Positions 32,672 to 42,125 of a stretch of 51,966 bases of DNA are shown in pieces (the first letter of the stretch is position 1; every line of letters begins with the position of its first letter). A program made the translations under genes and the position numbers. This stretch comes from Kitasatospora aureofaciens (GTDB lineage: Bacteria > Actinomycetota > Actinomycetes > Streptomycetales > Streptomycetaceae), in assembly GCF_019192735.1 (NCBI RefSeq), contig NZ_JAHTKP010000055.1, positions 1 through 51,966 on the forward strand, read 5' to 3'. Under the pieces are notes generated by a model. It was not told the DNA's origin. It saw nothing but the letters and a program-made list of their open reading frames with translations, and made no database searches.

Positions 32672-33037
32672 TCAGGCGGCGTTCCGCCCTTCGTCGAGCG
32701 CCCGGATCAGGTCCTGCACGCCGTCCTCGCCCCGGTGCTCGATGAGCACGGCGACCCAGGTGGTGACCCGCTCCCGTTCCTCCGGCGTCCAGCCCGGCGC
32801 GGACGGGTGCTCGTCCACCACCAGGGCCTCCGCGAGCCGCAGCAGCCCCGGCGACGACACCGGCCGCCACCGCCCCGGCGGCAGCCCGTCCAGGGCCAAC
32901 CGCCGGGCGACGGCGATCACGTCCTCCGCCGCCGCCGCCGGCGGAACCGGGAGCGCGGGCAACCCCGGCAGGGACTCCGCGCCCTCGGCCAGCAGGGCCG
33001 CGATGAGTTCGCGCGGCTCCGCGCGCTCGGTTGCCAT
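32672..33037 (-). CDS. Small hypothetical protein
   Basis: A 121-residue predominantly helical protein (MATERAEPRELIAALLAEGA, DVIAVARRLALDGLPPGRW, WTPEERERVTTWVAVLIEHR, DLIRALDEGRN). No signal peptide, membrane helix or known motif is visible, and I do not recognise the family. It lies upstream of the ECF sigma gene on the same strand, separated by 143 bp with no clear hairpin, so co-transcription is possible. Codon use is typical of real genes in this genome. Confidence 0.55.
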   Translation of the reverse strand: MATERAEPRELIAALLAEGAESLPGLPALPVPPAAAAEDVIAVARRLALDGLPPGRWRPVSSPGLLRLAEALVVDEHPSAPGWTPEERERVTTWVAVLIEHRGEDGVQDLIRALDEGRNAA

Positions 33038-33179
33038 GTCTCGTTGTCCTCCCCCGTCCCGACCCCGGGACTCGCACCGTTGATCTGTCGAGGCGGCCCG
33101 GCACGGGCCGGCCGTCCCCCCGGAGACGGTACCGACTGGCAGCCCGGTCCCGTCGAGGGTTTTCGGACAGCCGAACCGG

Positions 33180-33208
33180 CCGGCCGGGCCATGCGGCCGC
33201 CCGGCCGG
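33180..33208 (-). terminator. Terminator after the collagen-like gene
   Basis: CCGGCCGGGC (33180-33189) pairs with GCCCGGCCGG (33199-33208). On the minus strand it follows the stop at 33231 by 22 bp. Confidence 0.65.
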
Positions 33209-33230
33209 CGAGTGGGGCCGTGCCTGGCGC

Positions 33231-33725
33231 CTAGTAGGTGGTCCAGTCGTTGGTGTCCGGCGTGCCGAGCGTGCGGATCCGCTCGCCGTCGCGGTCGTCG
33301 AAGGTGTCGGTGGCGATCTTGAACTCGCCGTTGGGCCCGATGCCGTAGAGCACGACCTGCTCGTTGCTGATGCCGGTCAGCGTCAGGTGCGTGCACTCGG
33401 CCGGCGGGACCACGACCGTCGAGAAGCCGCCCCGCTTCGGGAACACCGCGTACGACGAGTAGGTGCCCTTCGAGCACAGGACGAAGTTGAAGGCGGGCCG
33501 GCCCGGCTTGGCGGGGACGCCCGGCTTGGCGGGGACGCCCGGCTGGACGGGGACGCCCGGCTTGGCAGGCACGCCCGGCTGGACGGGGACGCCCGGCTGG
33601 GCCGGGACCCTCGGCACCCCGGGGACGGTGGCCGCGTGCGCGGCGGTGACGCCGGTGAGGCCGACCAGGCCGGTGGCCGCGAGCAGCAGGCCGCCGGCGC
33701 GGGTGGCTCGACTGGTGGTGCGCAT
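33231..33725 (-). CDS. Secreted protein with collagen-like PGVP repeats
   Basis: A 164-residue exported protein: signal peptide to ~31 (GGLLLAATGLVGLTGVTAAHA), then about seven PGVP-containing hexapeptides (PGVPVQ, PGVPAK) encoded by an 18-bp DNA repeat at ~33500-33605. A globular C-terminus of ~90 residues follows (FNFVLCSKGTYSSYAVFPKR, PPAECTHLTLTGISNEQVVL), with two Cys likely bridged. The repeat is a stiff stalk that would hold the C-terminal domain away from the surface. ATG 33725 follows GGAGGAA. Function unknown. Confidence 0.78.
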   Translation of the reverse strand: MRTTSRATRAGGLLLAATGLVGLTGVTAAHAATVPGVPRVPAQPGVPVQPGVPAKPGVPVQPGVPAKPGVPAKPGRPAFNFVLCSKGTYSSYAVFPKRGGFSTVVVPPAECTHLTLTGISNEQVVLYGIGPNGEFKIATDTFDDRDGERIRTLGTPDTNDWTTY

Positions 33726-33938
33726 GGGGTTCCTCCAAGCGTGATCCGGACGCGCGGTGCGTCCTGCCCCGCTCAACGGGACTTATCGCAAAGGCGGTTC
33801 ACCGGGAGCCGGGCGAGGCGATCAACGCGCACGACTGAACCGGAAGCGCACCGGGCTCCGTAGTTCCGGCTGGGCGGGCCGACCGGAGCAGGCGGACGGA
33901 CGGCCCGGCGGCGGATCACGAACCGGAAGGGACACCCG

Positions 33939-34978
33939 ATGACTCTCTCCGACGGCACCACCGGCACCACTCACCACCCCTCCGCTCAGGCCGGCTTCCA
34001 AGTGCCTTGGACCGAGCTGCTGTTGGGTCCCGGCCCGGACGCCCGGCCGGACTACACCCCGGCCACCTGGCCGGTGCCCGTGCCACTGCTCGAACTCCAC
34101 CCGCCCGGCCCGCCGGCCGAACTCCCGCTCTTCACGCCCGGTGCCGAGGCCGTCGGCGCGCCCGGCATCCCTGCCGCCCCCGCCCGACCTGCGGTCACCC
34201 GGGTCTCGCAACTGCGCTTGCCACGGGGCCGTTCGCCGACAGGGCGGAGGCGCAGCGCCTGGTCGAGCGGATCCGCACTCCGCTGCCGGCCTGCCACCGG
34301 ATCGCGTTCCTGGGCTCTCCCGCCCCGGGCGAGGGTCCCGCCGGGCTCGCGGTCGCGCTCGGCGCCCTGCTGGCCGGGCACCGGTGCCACCAGGCGGTCG
34401 TCCTCGACCTCGCACCACCACACCCGGACGCCGCCGCGCCGACGCCTCCGCACGCGCTCGGCGACCTGTTCACTGCCGCTCCCCTGCCGGACGCCTTCCG
34501 GCACGTGGGCGGCCGGCTGACGCTGCTGACGGTCCGTCCCGACGGCCCCTGGCCCGGCGTCGGCGACGCCGGCTACCGGCAGGCCCTCACCGGCCTGAGC
34601 GGCCACTACCCCGTCGTCCTCAGCGACGCCACCGGCGCGCCTGAGGACGCCCGGCAAGCCGCGGTGGCGCTGGCCGACCAGGTCGTGATCCGCGCCGACG
34701 CCTCGGTCGCCGGGGCGCGGACCGCCTCCGACCTGCTGGACCGGCTGGCCGCCGAGGGCCGCGGCGAGTTGGCCCGGGGCGGGGTCGTGGTCTTCGCCCC
34801 CGCCCGGTCCGGGGTCCCGGGCACCGACGGCCGGGCAGTGGCCGTGCGGCACCTGGTCGCTCACTTCCGCACACGCTGCCGCGGCGTCGTCGTCCTGCCC
34901 CGCCGACGGACCAGGGCCCGGGCGGCGGCGGTGCTCGAACTGGCCGCCCTCACCGGCGACGCCATGGCCGACCGCTGA
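33939..34978 (+). pseudogene. ParA/MinD-like NTPase-related gene with frameshift
   Basis: ATG 33939, behind GGAAGGG, opens a frame that reads MTLSDGTTGTTHHPSAQAGF, PWTELLLGPGPDARPDY and so on to about 34200. There coding shifts to the +2 frame (FADRAEAQRLVERIRTPL, RIAFLGSPAPGEGPAGLAVA, GRLTLLTVRPDGPWPGVG, YPVVLSDATGAP, ADQVVIRADASVAGARTASD) to the stop at 34976-34978. The second part has a MinD/ParA layout but its P-loop lacks the conserved Lys (GSPAPGEGPAG). Either a frameshift mutation or a sequencing error explains the break near 34195-34215. The missing Lys suggests a non-hydrolysing homologue, as seen in type VII secretion-linked proteins; that link is speculative. Confidence 0.6.
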
Positions 34979-35027
34979 CCGCCCGCCCGGTTTGACGTCT
35001 CCCGAGGGCAGGTGATCGGGTCGGGCC

Positions 35028-35387
35028 ATGGAGACCAGCACGATCGGCGATCGCATACCCGAAGAAGCGGTGCAGCTCCTTGAGGCACTCCTCAAGGACG
35101 ACGAACCCGTTGCGCGCGCCCTGCGCGCGCAGATCCCCCACCTGCGAGTGACCGGCCACTGCCCGTGCCCCTGCCCCAGCATCGACTTCGCCCCGGACCG
35201 GGCGACCGTGGCCGCCGCGCCGGTGACGGGGAATCCCGTCGTCGAGGCCGAGATGCTCGACGCGGACGGCCGGCCCGTCGGAGGCGTGCTGCTCTTCGCC
35301 TTCGACGGGTACCTGTCCAACCTGGAGATCTACTCCTGGGCCGACGAGCCGATCACCGAGCTCCCGCCCCCGGACCGGCTCGCCTGA
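35028..35387 (+). CDS. Small hypothetical protein with CPCPCPSIDF motif
   Basis: A 119-residue protein. An N-terminal helix pair (DRIPEEAVQLLEALLKDDEP) is followed by VTGHCPCPCPSIDFAPD, a beta-rich core (AEMLDADGRPVGGVLLFAFD) and LSNLEIYSWADEPI. The Cys triplet plus SIDF recalls small actinomycete proteins of unknown role that I cannot name. The short size, single domain and position beside decayed genes leave open an immunity-like or accessory role, but nothing proves it. Confidence 0.65.
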   Translation: METSTIGDRIPEEAVQLLEALLKDDEPVARALRAQIPHLRVTGHCPCPCPSIDFAPDRATVAAAPVTGNPVVEAEMLDADGRPVGGVLLFAFDGYLSNLEIYSWADEPITELPPPDRLA

Positions 35388-35482
35388 GGGACGTCCGGGA
35401 TCCGATCCGGTAGCGCAGTCGCGGCCACTGCCAGGGGGCGGTGGAGGCCGGACGACCGGGGCGCCGGCCCGCCCTGGGAGCC

Positions 35483-36250
35483 CTACGACCCGTCCTCGGC
35501 CTTCGCCGGCTGCCAGCGGCGGGCGCGGCCGCGAGGGGCGACCGCGCCCGCGAAGGCGACCAGACCGATCACGCCCAGTGCGGCCAGGGCCACGGTCGCG
35601 GCCTGGCCCGGGGCGGCGGAGGCCGGGCGGGCGTGCGGCATCGCCAGTGCCGCCGTGGGCGGGGTGGCGGGTGCGGGAGCCGGTGTCGTCTCGCGGTCGA
35701 GCACGCCCGTCACGGCCGCCACCAAGTCCAGTGTGCCGAAGCCGAGCTGCGGGTCGGGCAGGGGGCCGCCCGAGCGGTAGGCGGTGGACTCCAGGTCGGC
35801 TATGTCCAGGCGCGACAGCCGCCCCGCCTGGCGGGTGATCATCGCTTCCAGGACCTGCCGGGCGAACCGGCCGTTGCCGAACGAGCGGTCGCGCGGGACG
35901 GCGCGGAACAGTTCGCCGAGGGCCGCCAGGGTGTCCGGGGTGCAGGTGTAGCCGGCGGATTCGGCCTGGACGCGGACGATGGTGATCAGTTCGTCGTCCG
36001 CGTAGTGGTCGAAGGTGATCTCGCGGGAGAAGCGGGAGGCGAGGCCGGGGTTGGAGGCGAGGAAACCGCGCATCTCCTCCTGGTAGCCGGCGACGATCAC
36101 CACGACCTCGTCGCGGTGGTCCTCCATGAGCTTCATCAGGGTGTCGACGGCCTCCTGCCCGAAGTCGCCGCCCCCGCCGTGCCGCGGCGTCAGGGTGTAC
36201 GCCTCGTCGATGAACAGGACGCCGCCGCGGGCGCGTTCGAAGGCGTCGCA
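35483..36250 (-). pseudogene. CbxX/CfxQ-type AAA+ ATPase, 5'-truncated
   Basis: The frame starts inside the AAA+ fold at DAFERARGGVLFIDEAYTL (Walker B) and continues with sensor and lid elements (VVVIVAGYQEEMRGFLASNP, SRFSREITFDHY, FGNGRFARQVLEAMI). A Pro-rich linker, one membrane helix (VALAALGVIGLVAFAGAVA) and a basic tail follow. Walker A and all N-terminal domains are missing. The homology breaks at about 36250, some 65 bp before the divergent SARP 3 start. EccA of type VII secretion is the best-known relative; the tail helix is unusual for it. It cannot bind ATP as it stands. Confidence 0.75.
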
Positions 36251-36314
36251 CCGCCATGAGCTACTCACGGGTAAGCTGCGGCTCTACCAGCGAAATGACG
36301 GCAGGACGGAACGC

Positions 36315-39113
36315 ATGGGGATACGGCTGCTCGGCCCGGTGGAGCTTCGGCTCGACACCGGCGCCCCCACCACCGTCGGCGGTGCACAGCGACGGGCGGT
36401 GCTCGCCCTGCTGGCGCTGGAGCTGAACCGGACGGTCGCGGTGGAGCGCCTCGTCGAGCTGCTCTGGGACGACGAACCGCCGGCGCACCCCAAGGCCGCC
36501 CTGCAGGGCCACATCGCCGCACTGCGCAAGGTACTCGCCGCCTCCGCCTTCGAGCTGACGACCCGTTCCCCCGGCTACCACCTCACCGGCGACCCGGCCG
36601 CCGTGGACGCGCTGGCGGCCGAGGAGCTGGCCGCCCGGGCTGCCGCGACGGACGACGACGCCACCGCCGCCGCGCTCCTCGAACAGGCCCTGCGCCTGTG
36701 GCAGGGCGCCGCGCTCGCCGATCTCCCGTCCACCGCGCTCTCCGCCGCCCTCGCCCGCCGGCTGGACGGGACCCGCACCGAGCTCCTCACCGCGTGGGCG
36801 CGGCGCCAACTCCGCCTCGGGCGCGGCTTCGCGGCCGTCCCGGCGCTGGAGCAGGCCGTCGCCGCGGACGGGCTGCGCGAGCCCGTCGTGGCCCTGCTGG
36901 TCCGCTGCCTGCACCAGAGCGGCCGCACCTCCGCCGCGCTGGACGCCTACCACCGGGCCCGCGCGTGCCTCGCGGAGGAGCTGGGCGTCTCCCCGGGCCG
37001 CGAGCTCCAGCAGGCCCTCGCCGACGTCCTCACCGACGGGCAACCGGAGCCTGACGGGCAGCCGGACGAGCCGCCCGTGCCGGCGCTATCCGCCGCACCG
37101 GACCAACTCCCCACCCCTCCCCGCGGCTTCGTCGGCCGCGAGACCGAGGAGCGCTGGCTCGACGCCCAGTGCGGCCCGGACCGCACCGGGGACGGCCTGG
37201 CCGTCGTGGTCGGCCCGGCCGGGGTCGGCAAGACGGCGACGGCGGTCCGCTGGGCGCACCGCGCGGCGCCCGGGTTCCCGGACGGCCGGCTCTTCGTCGA
37301 CCTGCGCGGCTTCGACCCGGCCGGGCCTGCCGATCCGGCGCACGCCCTCGGGCGCTTCCTTCGCGCGCTCGGCGTGCCCGAGCCGGCGATCCCCGAGGAC
37401 CGGTCCGCCCGCGCCGCGCTGTTCCGGGAGCAGACCCGCGGGCGCCGGATGCTGGTCGTGCTGGACAACGCGCGCAGCGCCGACGACGTCGCCGACCTGC
37501 TGCCGGCGGGGCCCGGCTGCGCGGCCGTCGTCACCAGCCGGAACAGCCTGGAGGAACTGGTGGTCGCCGACGGCGCGGCGATGCTCCAGGTCGACGTGCT
37601 GCCCGACGCCGACGCCCGCCGCCTGCTCGAACTCCGCCTCACCGCCGAGCGGGTGGCGGCCGAACCGGACGCCGCGCGGCGGCTGGTCGAGCTGTGCGAC
37701 CGCCTCCCCCTCGCCCTGCGCATCGCCGCCGCCCGCCTCACCGCCCGCCCGGGCTGGCAACTCGCCGACCTGGTAGCCGAGTTGGCGGACGAGCGGACCC
37801 GCCTGTCCACCCTCGCAACCCCGGACGGCTCCATCGGCGTCCACTCGGCACTGACGCTGACGTACCGTCATCTACCCTCCGACGCAAGGAATCTCCTCCC
37901 CCTCCTCGCGCCCCACCCCGGAATCGAAGTCGACCTCTGCGCGGCCGCCGCACTGCTCCGCAAGGGCACCGACGCGACCCGGCTCGCGCTCGGCTCCCTG
38001 GCCGCCCACCACCTGCTGACCGAGACCGCCCCCGGCCGCTTCGCCCGCCACGACCTCGTCCGCCTCTACGGCGCCGAGCTGTTCGCCGAACTGCCCGCCG
38101 CCCACCAGCGGGACGCGTTCCACCGCCTCGTCGACTACGAGTTGCTGGCCGCCGGCGCGGCCATCCGCCGCCTCAACCCCTACCACGAGCCGTTCCGGCC
38201 CCCGGGCACCGAGCACCTCGCCCTCCCCCGGCTCACCGACGCCCGCGCCACGCTCGCCTGGTGCCACGCCGAGGAGCCGGTGCTCCGCGCGCTGGTCACG
38301 GTCGCGGCCGACCGCGGCGAGTACGACCGCGCCTGGCGGCTGGCCCGGGCCACCGCCACCCTCTACTACGGCGCCGGGCGCGTCCACGACCGCCTCTCCT
38401 GCCTGCGGGTCGGACTCCACGCCGCCCGGCAGAGCGGCGACCGCGAGGGCCTGGCCGCGATGGAGGCCGCGACGGCCTGCGCCCTCGGCTCCAGCGGGCG
38501 CGTCGCCGAGGCGCTGCCCCTCGCCGGGCAGGCCGTCGAGCGCACCACCCCGGACGACGGCGACCTGCACATCCACGCCCTCTCCGTCCGCGCCTCGATG
38601 ACCGCCCTCACCGGCGACCAGGCCGGGGCCGACCGCCTCTCCGACGCCGCCCTGGCCCTCATCCGGCGCACCGGCCTGCGCGAGCACGCCGCCACCGTGC
38701 TGAGCAACGCCGCCGCCCTCAAGGTCGCCCTCGGCGCCCCGGCCGCCGCGCTCGACCTCGCGCGCGAGACGCGCGACCTGCTCTCCGCGCAGCCGACCTC
38801 CAACGCCTACATGTGGGCGATGGTCAACGAGGCGTTCGCGCTGCACGCGCTGGACGACCCCCACGGCGCCGAACTGGCCTGGCGCGAGGCGCTGCACCTG
38901 TGCCGCTCGTCCGGGAACGTCCGCCTGCACGCCCTGGCGTGCCGTCACTTCGCCGAGTTCCTCGCCTCCTTGGGCCGTTCCACCGAGGCCGCCGACCACC
39001 TCCGCACCGCCGCCGAGCTGTACACCGAGCAGGGGGACGGCCAGCTGGCGCAGAACCTCGACCGGTTGCTGTCGCGCAACCCCGCATCCCCCCAACCCCT
39101 GGAGGCGACATGA
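36315..39113 (+). CDS. AfsR/SARP-family regulator 3
   Basis: A 932-residue activator, closest to SARP 2 in sequence (MGIRLLGPVELRLDTG, GAQRRAVLALLALELNRTVA). The BTAD runs to ~245 (LRKVLAASAFELTTRSPGYH, HQSGRTSAALDAYHRARACL), the NB-ARC domain has Walker A GPAGVGKT at ~300-307 and Walker B MLVVLDNA, and the C-terminus carries TPR-like repeats. The stop overlaps the next gene (ATGA at 39110-39113), so it is translationally coupled to a metallo-hydrolase. ATG 36315 lies only ~65 bp from the broken AAA+ gene, so its promoter may sit on a rearrangement junction. Confidence 0.9.
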   Translation: MGIRLLGPVELRLDTGAPTTVGGAQRRAVLALLALELNRTVAVERLVELLWDDEPPAHPKAALQGHIAALRKVLAASAFELTTRSPGYHLTGDPAAVDALAAEELAARAAATDDDATAAALLEQALRLWQGAALADLPSTALSAALARRLDGTRTELLTAWARRQLRLGRGFAAVPALEQAVAADGLREPVVALLVRCLHQSGRTSAALDAYHRARACLAEELGVSPGRELQQALADVLTDGQPEPDGQPDEPPVPALSAAPDQLPTPPRGFVGRETEERWLDAQCGPDRTGDGLAVVVGPAGVGKTATAVRWAHRAAPGFPDGRLFVDLRGFDPAGPADPAHALGRFLRALGVPEPAIPEDRSARAALFREQTRGRRMLVVLDNARSADDVADLLPAGPGCAAVVTSRNSLEELVVADGAAMLQVDVLPDADARRLLELRLTAERVAAEPDAARRLVELCDRLPLALRIAAARLTARPGWQLADLVAELADERTRLSTLATPDGSIGVHSALTLTYRHLPSDARNLLPLLAPHPGIEVDLCAAAALLRKGTDATRLALGSLAAHHLLTETAPGRFARHDLVRLYGAELFAELPAAHQRDAFHRLVDYELLAAGAAIRRLNPYHEPFRPPGTEHLALPRLTDARATLAWCHAEEPVLRALVTVAADRGEYDRAWRLARATATLYYGAGRVHDRLSCLRVGLHAARQSGDREGLAAMEAATACALGSSGRVAEALPLAGQAVERTTPDDGDLHIHALSVRASMTALTGDQAGADRLSDAALALIRRTGLREHAATVLSNAAALKVALGAPAAALDLARETRDLLSAQPTSNAYMWAMVNEAFALHALDDPHGAELAWREALHLCRSSGNVRLHALACRHFAEFLASLGRSTEAADHLRTAAELYTEQGDGQLAQNLDRLLSRNPASPQPLEAT

Positions 39114-39931
39114 CCGTTCACCACCTGGACTGCGCCACGATGTGCCCGCTCGGCGGCCGCGCGCTGATGGGCGGCGGCGGGCGGCTGATCGGCCGGCTGG
39201 CCACCCACTGCCTGCTGATCGAGAGCGGCGACGGGCTGATCCTGGTCGACACCGGCTTCGGCACCGAGGACGTCGCCCACCCGCAGCACCGCCTCGGCCG
39301 GCGCTTCCTCGCCACCGTCCGTCCCCAACTGACGCCGGCCCGAACGGCGTTGCACCAGATCCGCGCTCTCGGCCACGACCCGCGGGACGTCCGCGACATC
39401 GTGCTCACCCACCTCGACCTCGACCACGCCGGCGGCCTCGGCGACTTCCCGCACGCCAGAGTGCACGTCCTCGCCGACGAACTGAGCGCCGCCCGCGCCC
39501 AGGCCACTCTCGGCGAACGCGACCGCTACCGCCCGGCCCAGTGGGCGCACGGCCCGCACTGGGTCGAGCACCGGCCGGACGCCGCCACCGAGGACTGGTA
39601 CGGCTTCCGCGCGATCCCGATCCTCCCGGACGCCACCCCCGACCTCCTCCTCGTCCCGCTCGCCGGACACACCCGCGGCCACTGCGGCGTCGCCGTCCGC
39701 ACCGACGACCGCTGGCTGCTCCACGCCGGGGACGCCTACTTCAACCGCGCCGACATCGCCCCCGGCTTCCCCCGCCGCCCGCCCGGCCTCACCGCCTTCC
39801 AGCGCCTCATGGCCATCGACAACCCGGCCCGCCTGCACAACCTCAACCGCCTCCGCGCCCTCCACCGCACCCGCCCCACCGACGTCCGCATCATCTGCGC
39901 CCACGACCCCGCCGACCTCCCGCGCCCGTGA
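39110..39931 (+). CDS. Metallo-beta-lactamase-fold hydrolase (lactonase-like)
   Basis: A 273-residue enzyme with the zinc signature HLDLDHAGG, an upstream LVDTGFGTED strand, the His in LAGHTRGHCGVAV, the Asp in LLHAGDAYFN and a terminal IICAHDP. The arrangement and length resemble N-acyl-homoserine lactonases and related MBL hydrolases. ATG 39110 sits in the stop of SARP 3 behind GGAGG. Coupling to a regulator suggests it removes a small signal or metabolite, possibly a lactone; the substrate is inferred only from fold and context. Confidence 0.85.
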   Translation: MTVHHLDCATMCPLGGRALMGGGGRLIGRLATHCLLIESGDGLILVDTGFGTEDVAHPQHRLGRRFLATVRPQLTPARTALHQIRALGHDPRDVRDIVLTHLDLDHAGGLGDFPHARVHVLADELSAARAQATLGERDRYRPAQWAHGPHWVEHRPDAATEDWYGFRAIPILPDATPDLLLVPLAGHTRGHCGVAVRTDDRWLLHAGDAYFNRADIAPGFPRRPPGLTAFQRLMAIDNPARLHNLNRLRALHRTRPTDVRIICAHDPADLPRP

Positions 39932-40094
39932 GGCGTCCCTGATCCGACGGCATGACCGAACTCGCCCTCTCCTGACCCCGACCGGCTGCCCCCGTACGCC
40001 CCGTGCGTCCGACTTGTGGCGGGCGGGGTGGAGGCCCGAGCATGGCAGGCAGGCCGAGGAACGACGGGGGTGGTCGGGTGTGGGCGGTGCACCG

Positions 40095-42086
40095 GTGATC
40101 GGCTGGGATCCGCAGTACCGGGGAGCTCACTCGACTCCCCAAGTCGTGGAGCGGTACGGGCAGTTCGTTGCCACCCGGGACCCGTCGCGGCTGGCCGCGC
40201 TGGAGGCGGTGGCCCTGGGCGACGGCCCGACCGGGAACCTGCACGCGGTGGCGTCGGCGTATCTGGTCGCGGGGCGGCCCATGGAGGCGGTTCCGCTGCT
40301 GGAGTTCCTGACCGACCTGCCGACCGCGGATCCGGCCGCCCGCTGCGATCTCGCCTCGGCCTACATCCAGATCGGCACTTCCGCGGTCGGCCCGCCCGAC
40401 GGCCGACGCTCCCGCCACACCGACCGAACTCCTCGACCGCCTCTTCGCCTTCGACTCCGCGCTCGACCAGTACCTGGTATCCGGAGCTGGCCCGGGCCGC
40501 CCTGCCCGTCCTGCCGTCCTGGTTCGCGAACGCCCGCAGTCCGGAACGGAACCGGCACGCCTCCGCCTACGCCGTGATCGGCGTGGTCTGGGGCGGACCG
40601 AACGAGCGGGCCTTCGGCCGCTTGATGTGGTCGGCGGTACTGCGGCGCAGGGGGGCGGCGCGGGCCGCGCTGCGCCACCTCGGCCGGGCGGAGCCGGACG
40701 GCACGGCGGCCGGGGACGGCCTGCGGATCCAACTGCTCACGGCGCGCACGGCGTTGGTCGAGGCGAGCGGGGACCTGGAGGCCACCGTCCGGCTGGCCGA
40801 GGAGGGCCTGGCGGCCGCGACGGCCCACGGCGACGCGGCCGCCGCCCACGGTTTCCACCGGATGCTCGCCGGGTGCCTCCGCTCCCTCGGCCGGACCAGC
40901 ACCGCACTGTCCCACGCCAACGCCGCCCTGGAGCTGCTGCGCGACGACGGCTTCTTCGCGGAGCAGCGGTCGGGGCTCCTGAACCTCCGCGGCCTGCTCC
41001 AGGAGGATCTCGGGGAGTACGACCTCGGCGCGGCCGACTACGCGGCAGCGGTGGCGGAGGCCGAACGCGCCGGGGACGAGCGGCTCCGTTTCGTCGCCGC
41101 AACGAACCGCGCCGCGTCCCTGTCGAAGGCCGGGCGGGACCGCGAGGCGCTCCAGGCCTTCGAGCGCCTCCTGGCCGACACCCGCCACCACCACGAACGC
41201 CGGCTGTCGGCCACGCTCAACAACATCGTCCAGATCCGCCTCGCCCTGGGCGACGCCGCCGGTGCCCGGGACAGCTTCCGCGACGCGATCAACGCCCGCC
41301 CCACGCTCCCGGAGGGCGACGACGGGGAGATGATCAGCTGGTTCGGCCTCGCCGATGCGACGTCCGTGCTCGGCAACGAGGAGAACGCCGAAGCGCTGTA
41401 CGTCATCGCCCTGACGACAGGGATCACCTCCGGGAACTACCGGACCGCGCTGGCCACCTACACCCTACGCAGCCGGCGGACCCGCGCCGAGGACCACGCG
41501 GCCCACCTCCGCCTGCTGGAGGAGGCCGCTGCGCTGTCCGCCACGTGGCTGCAGAAGGCGACCGTCGGCGCGCACCTGGCCCGCGAGCTCATCCGCGCAC
41601 TTCACCTGCCACGGCTACACCGACCCGGCCCACCCGATGGAGTCCGGTCTCGTCCTCGCGCCCCGCGGCACCTCGACACCGCCCACGAAGCACATCCGCC
41701 GTCTGTCGGTAGCGCAGCGCGGCACCACGCTGCTGCGCCCCGCCCGACTCGCCGACCACCCGTCCGTCCCGGCCCTGCTCACCCTGCGGGCCTGCTCCTC
41801 CGCGTGGCAGGCCGAGACGAACCGCGGCGACGAGTTCGCCGGGCTGACCAGGGTGTTCCTCCAGGCGGGGGCACGCTCGGTGCTGTCCACGCTGTGGAAC
41901 GTCGACCAGGAGAGCTCCGGCCGCCAGGTCTCCGCCCTCTACGCCCGGATGACGGCCGATCCGGACGCTCCGCTCTGGGTCTGCTACTGGCGGGCCCAGA
42001 GAGACCTGCTCGACCAGGCGGACGCCCCCTGGCTCGCCCACCCTTACCACTTCGCCCCCATGGTCCTCAACGGCGACTGGAGATAA
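40095..42086 (+). pseudogene. TPR-CHAT protein, frameshifted and internally deleted
   Basis: Coding continues through at least three frames. GTG 40095 opens VIGWDPQYRGAHSTPQVVER and TPR-like AVASAYLVAGRPMEAVPLLE. Near 40385 the signal moves to a second frame (PTELLDRLFAFDSALDQYL), then near 40475 to a third with long TPR coding (YPELARAALPVLPSWFANAR to ATWLQKATVGAHLARELIRA). At about 41593 it shifts again to the CHAT end (AHFTCHGYTDPAHPMESGLV, LTLRACSSAW, NRGDEFAGLTRVFLQAGARS, LSTLWNVDQESS). The ~150 residues that normally precede the CHAT HG motif are missing, so an internal deletion accompanies the frameshifts. The His and Cys of the CHAT protease dyad remain. Confidence 0.78.
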
Positions 42087-42125
42087 CCGATCACCCCGAC
42101 GACCCCCCTGAACGACCGGGCCCTG

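Noticed and set aside
23344..39931. A secondary-metabolite gene cluster around the SARP genes.
   Set aside because: No synthases, tailoring enzymes or precursor peptides are encoded between or beside the regulators in this window.
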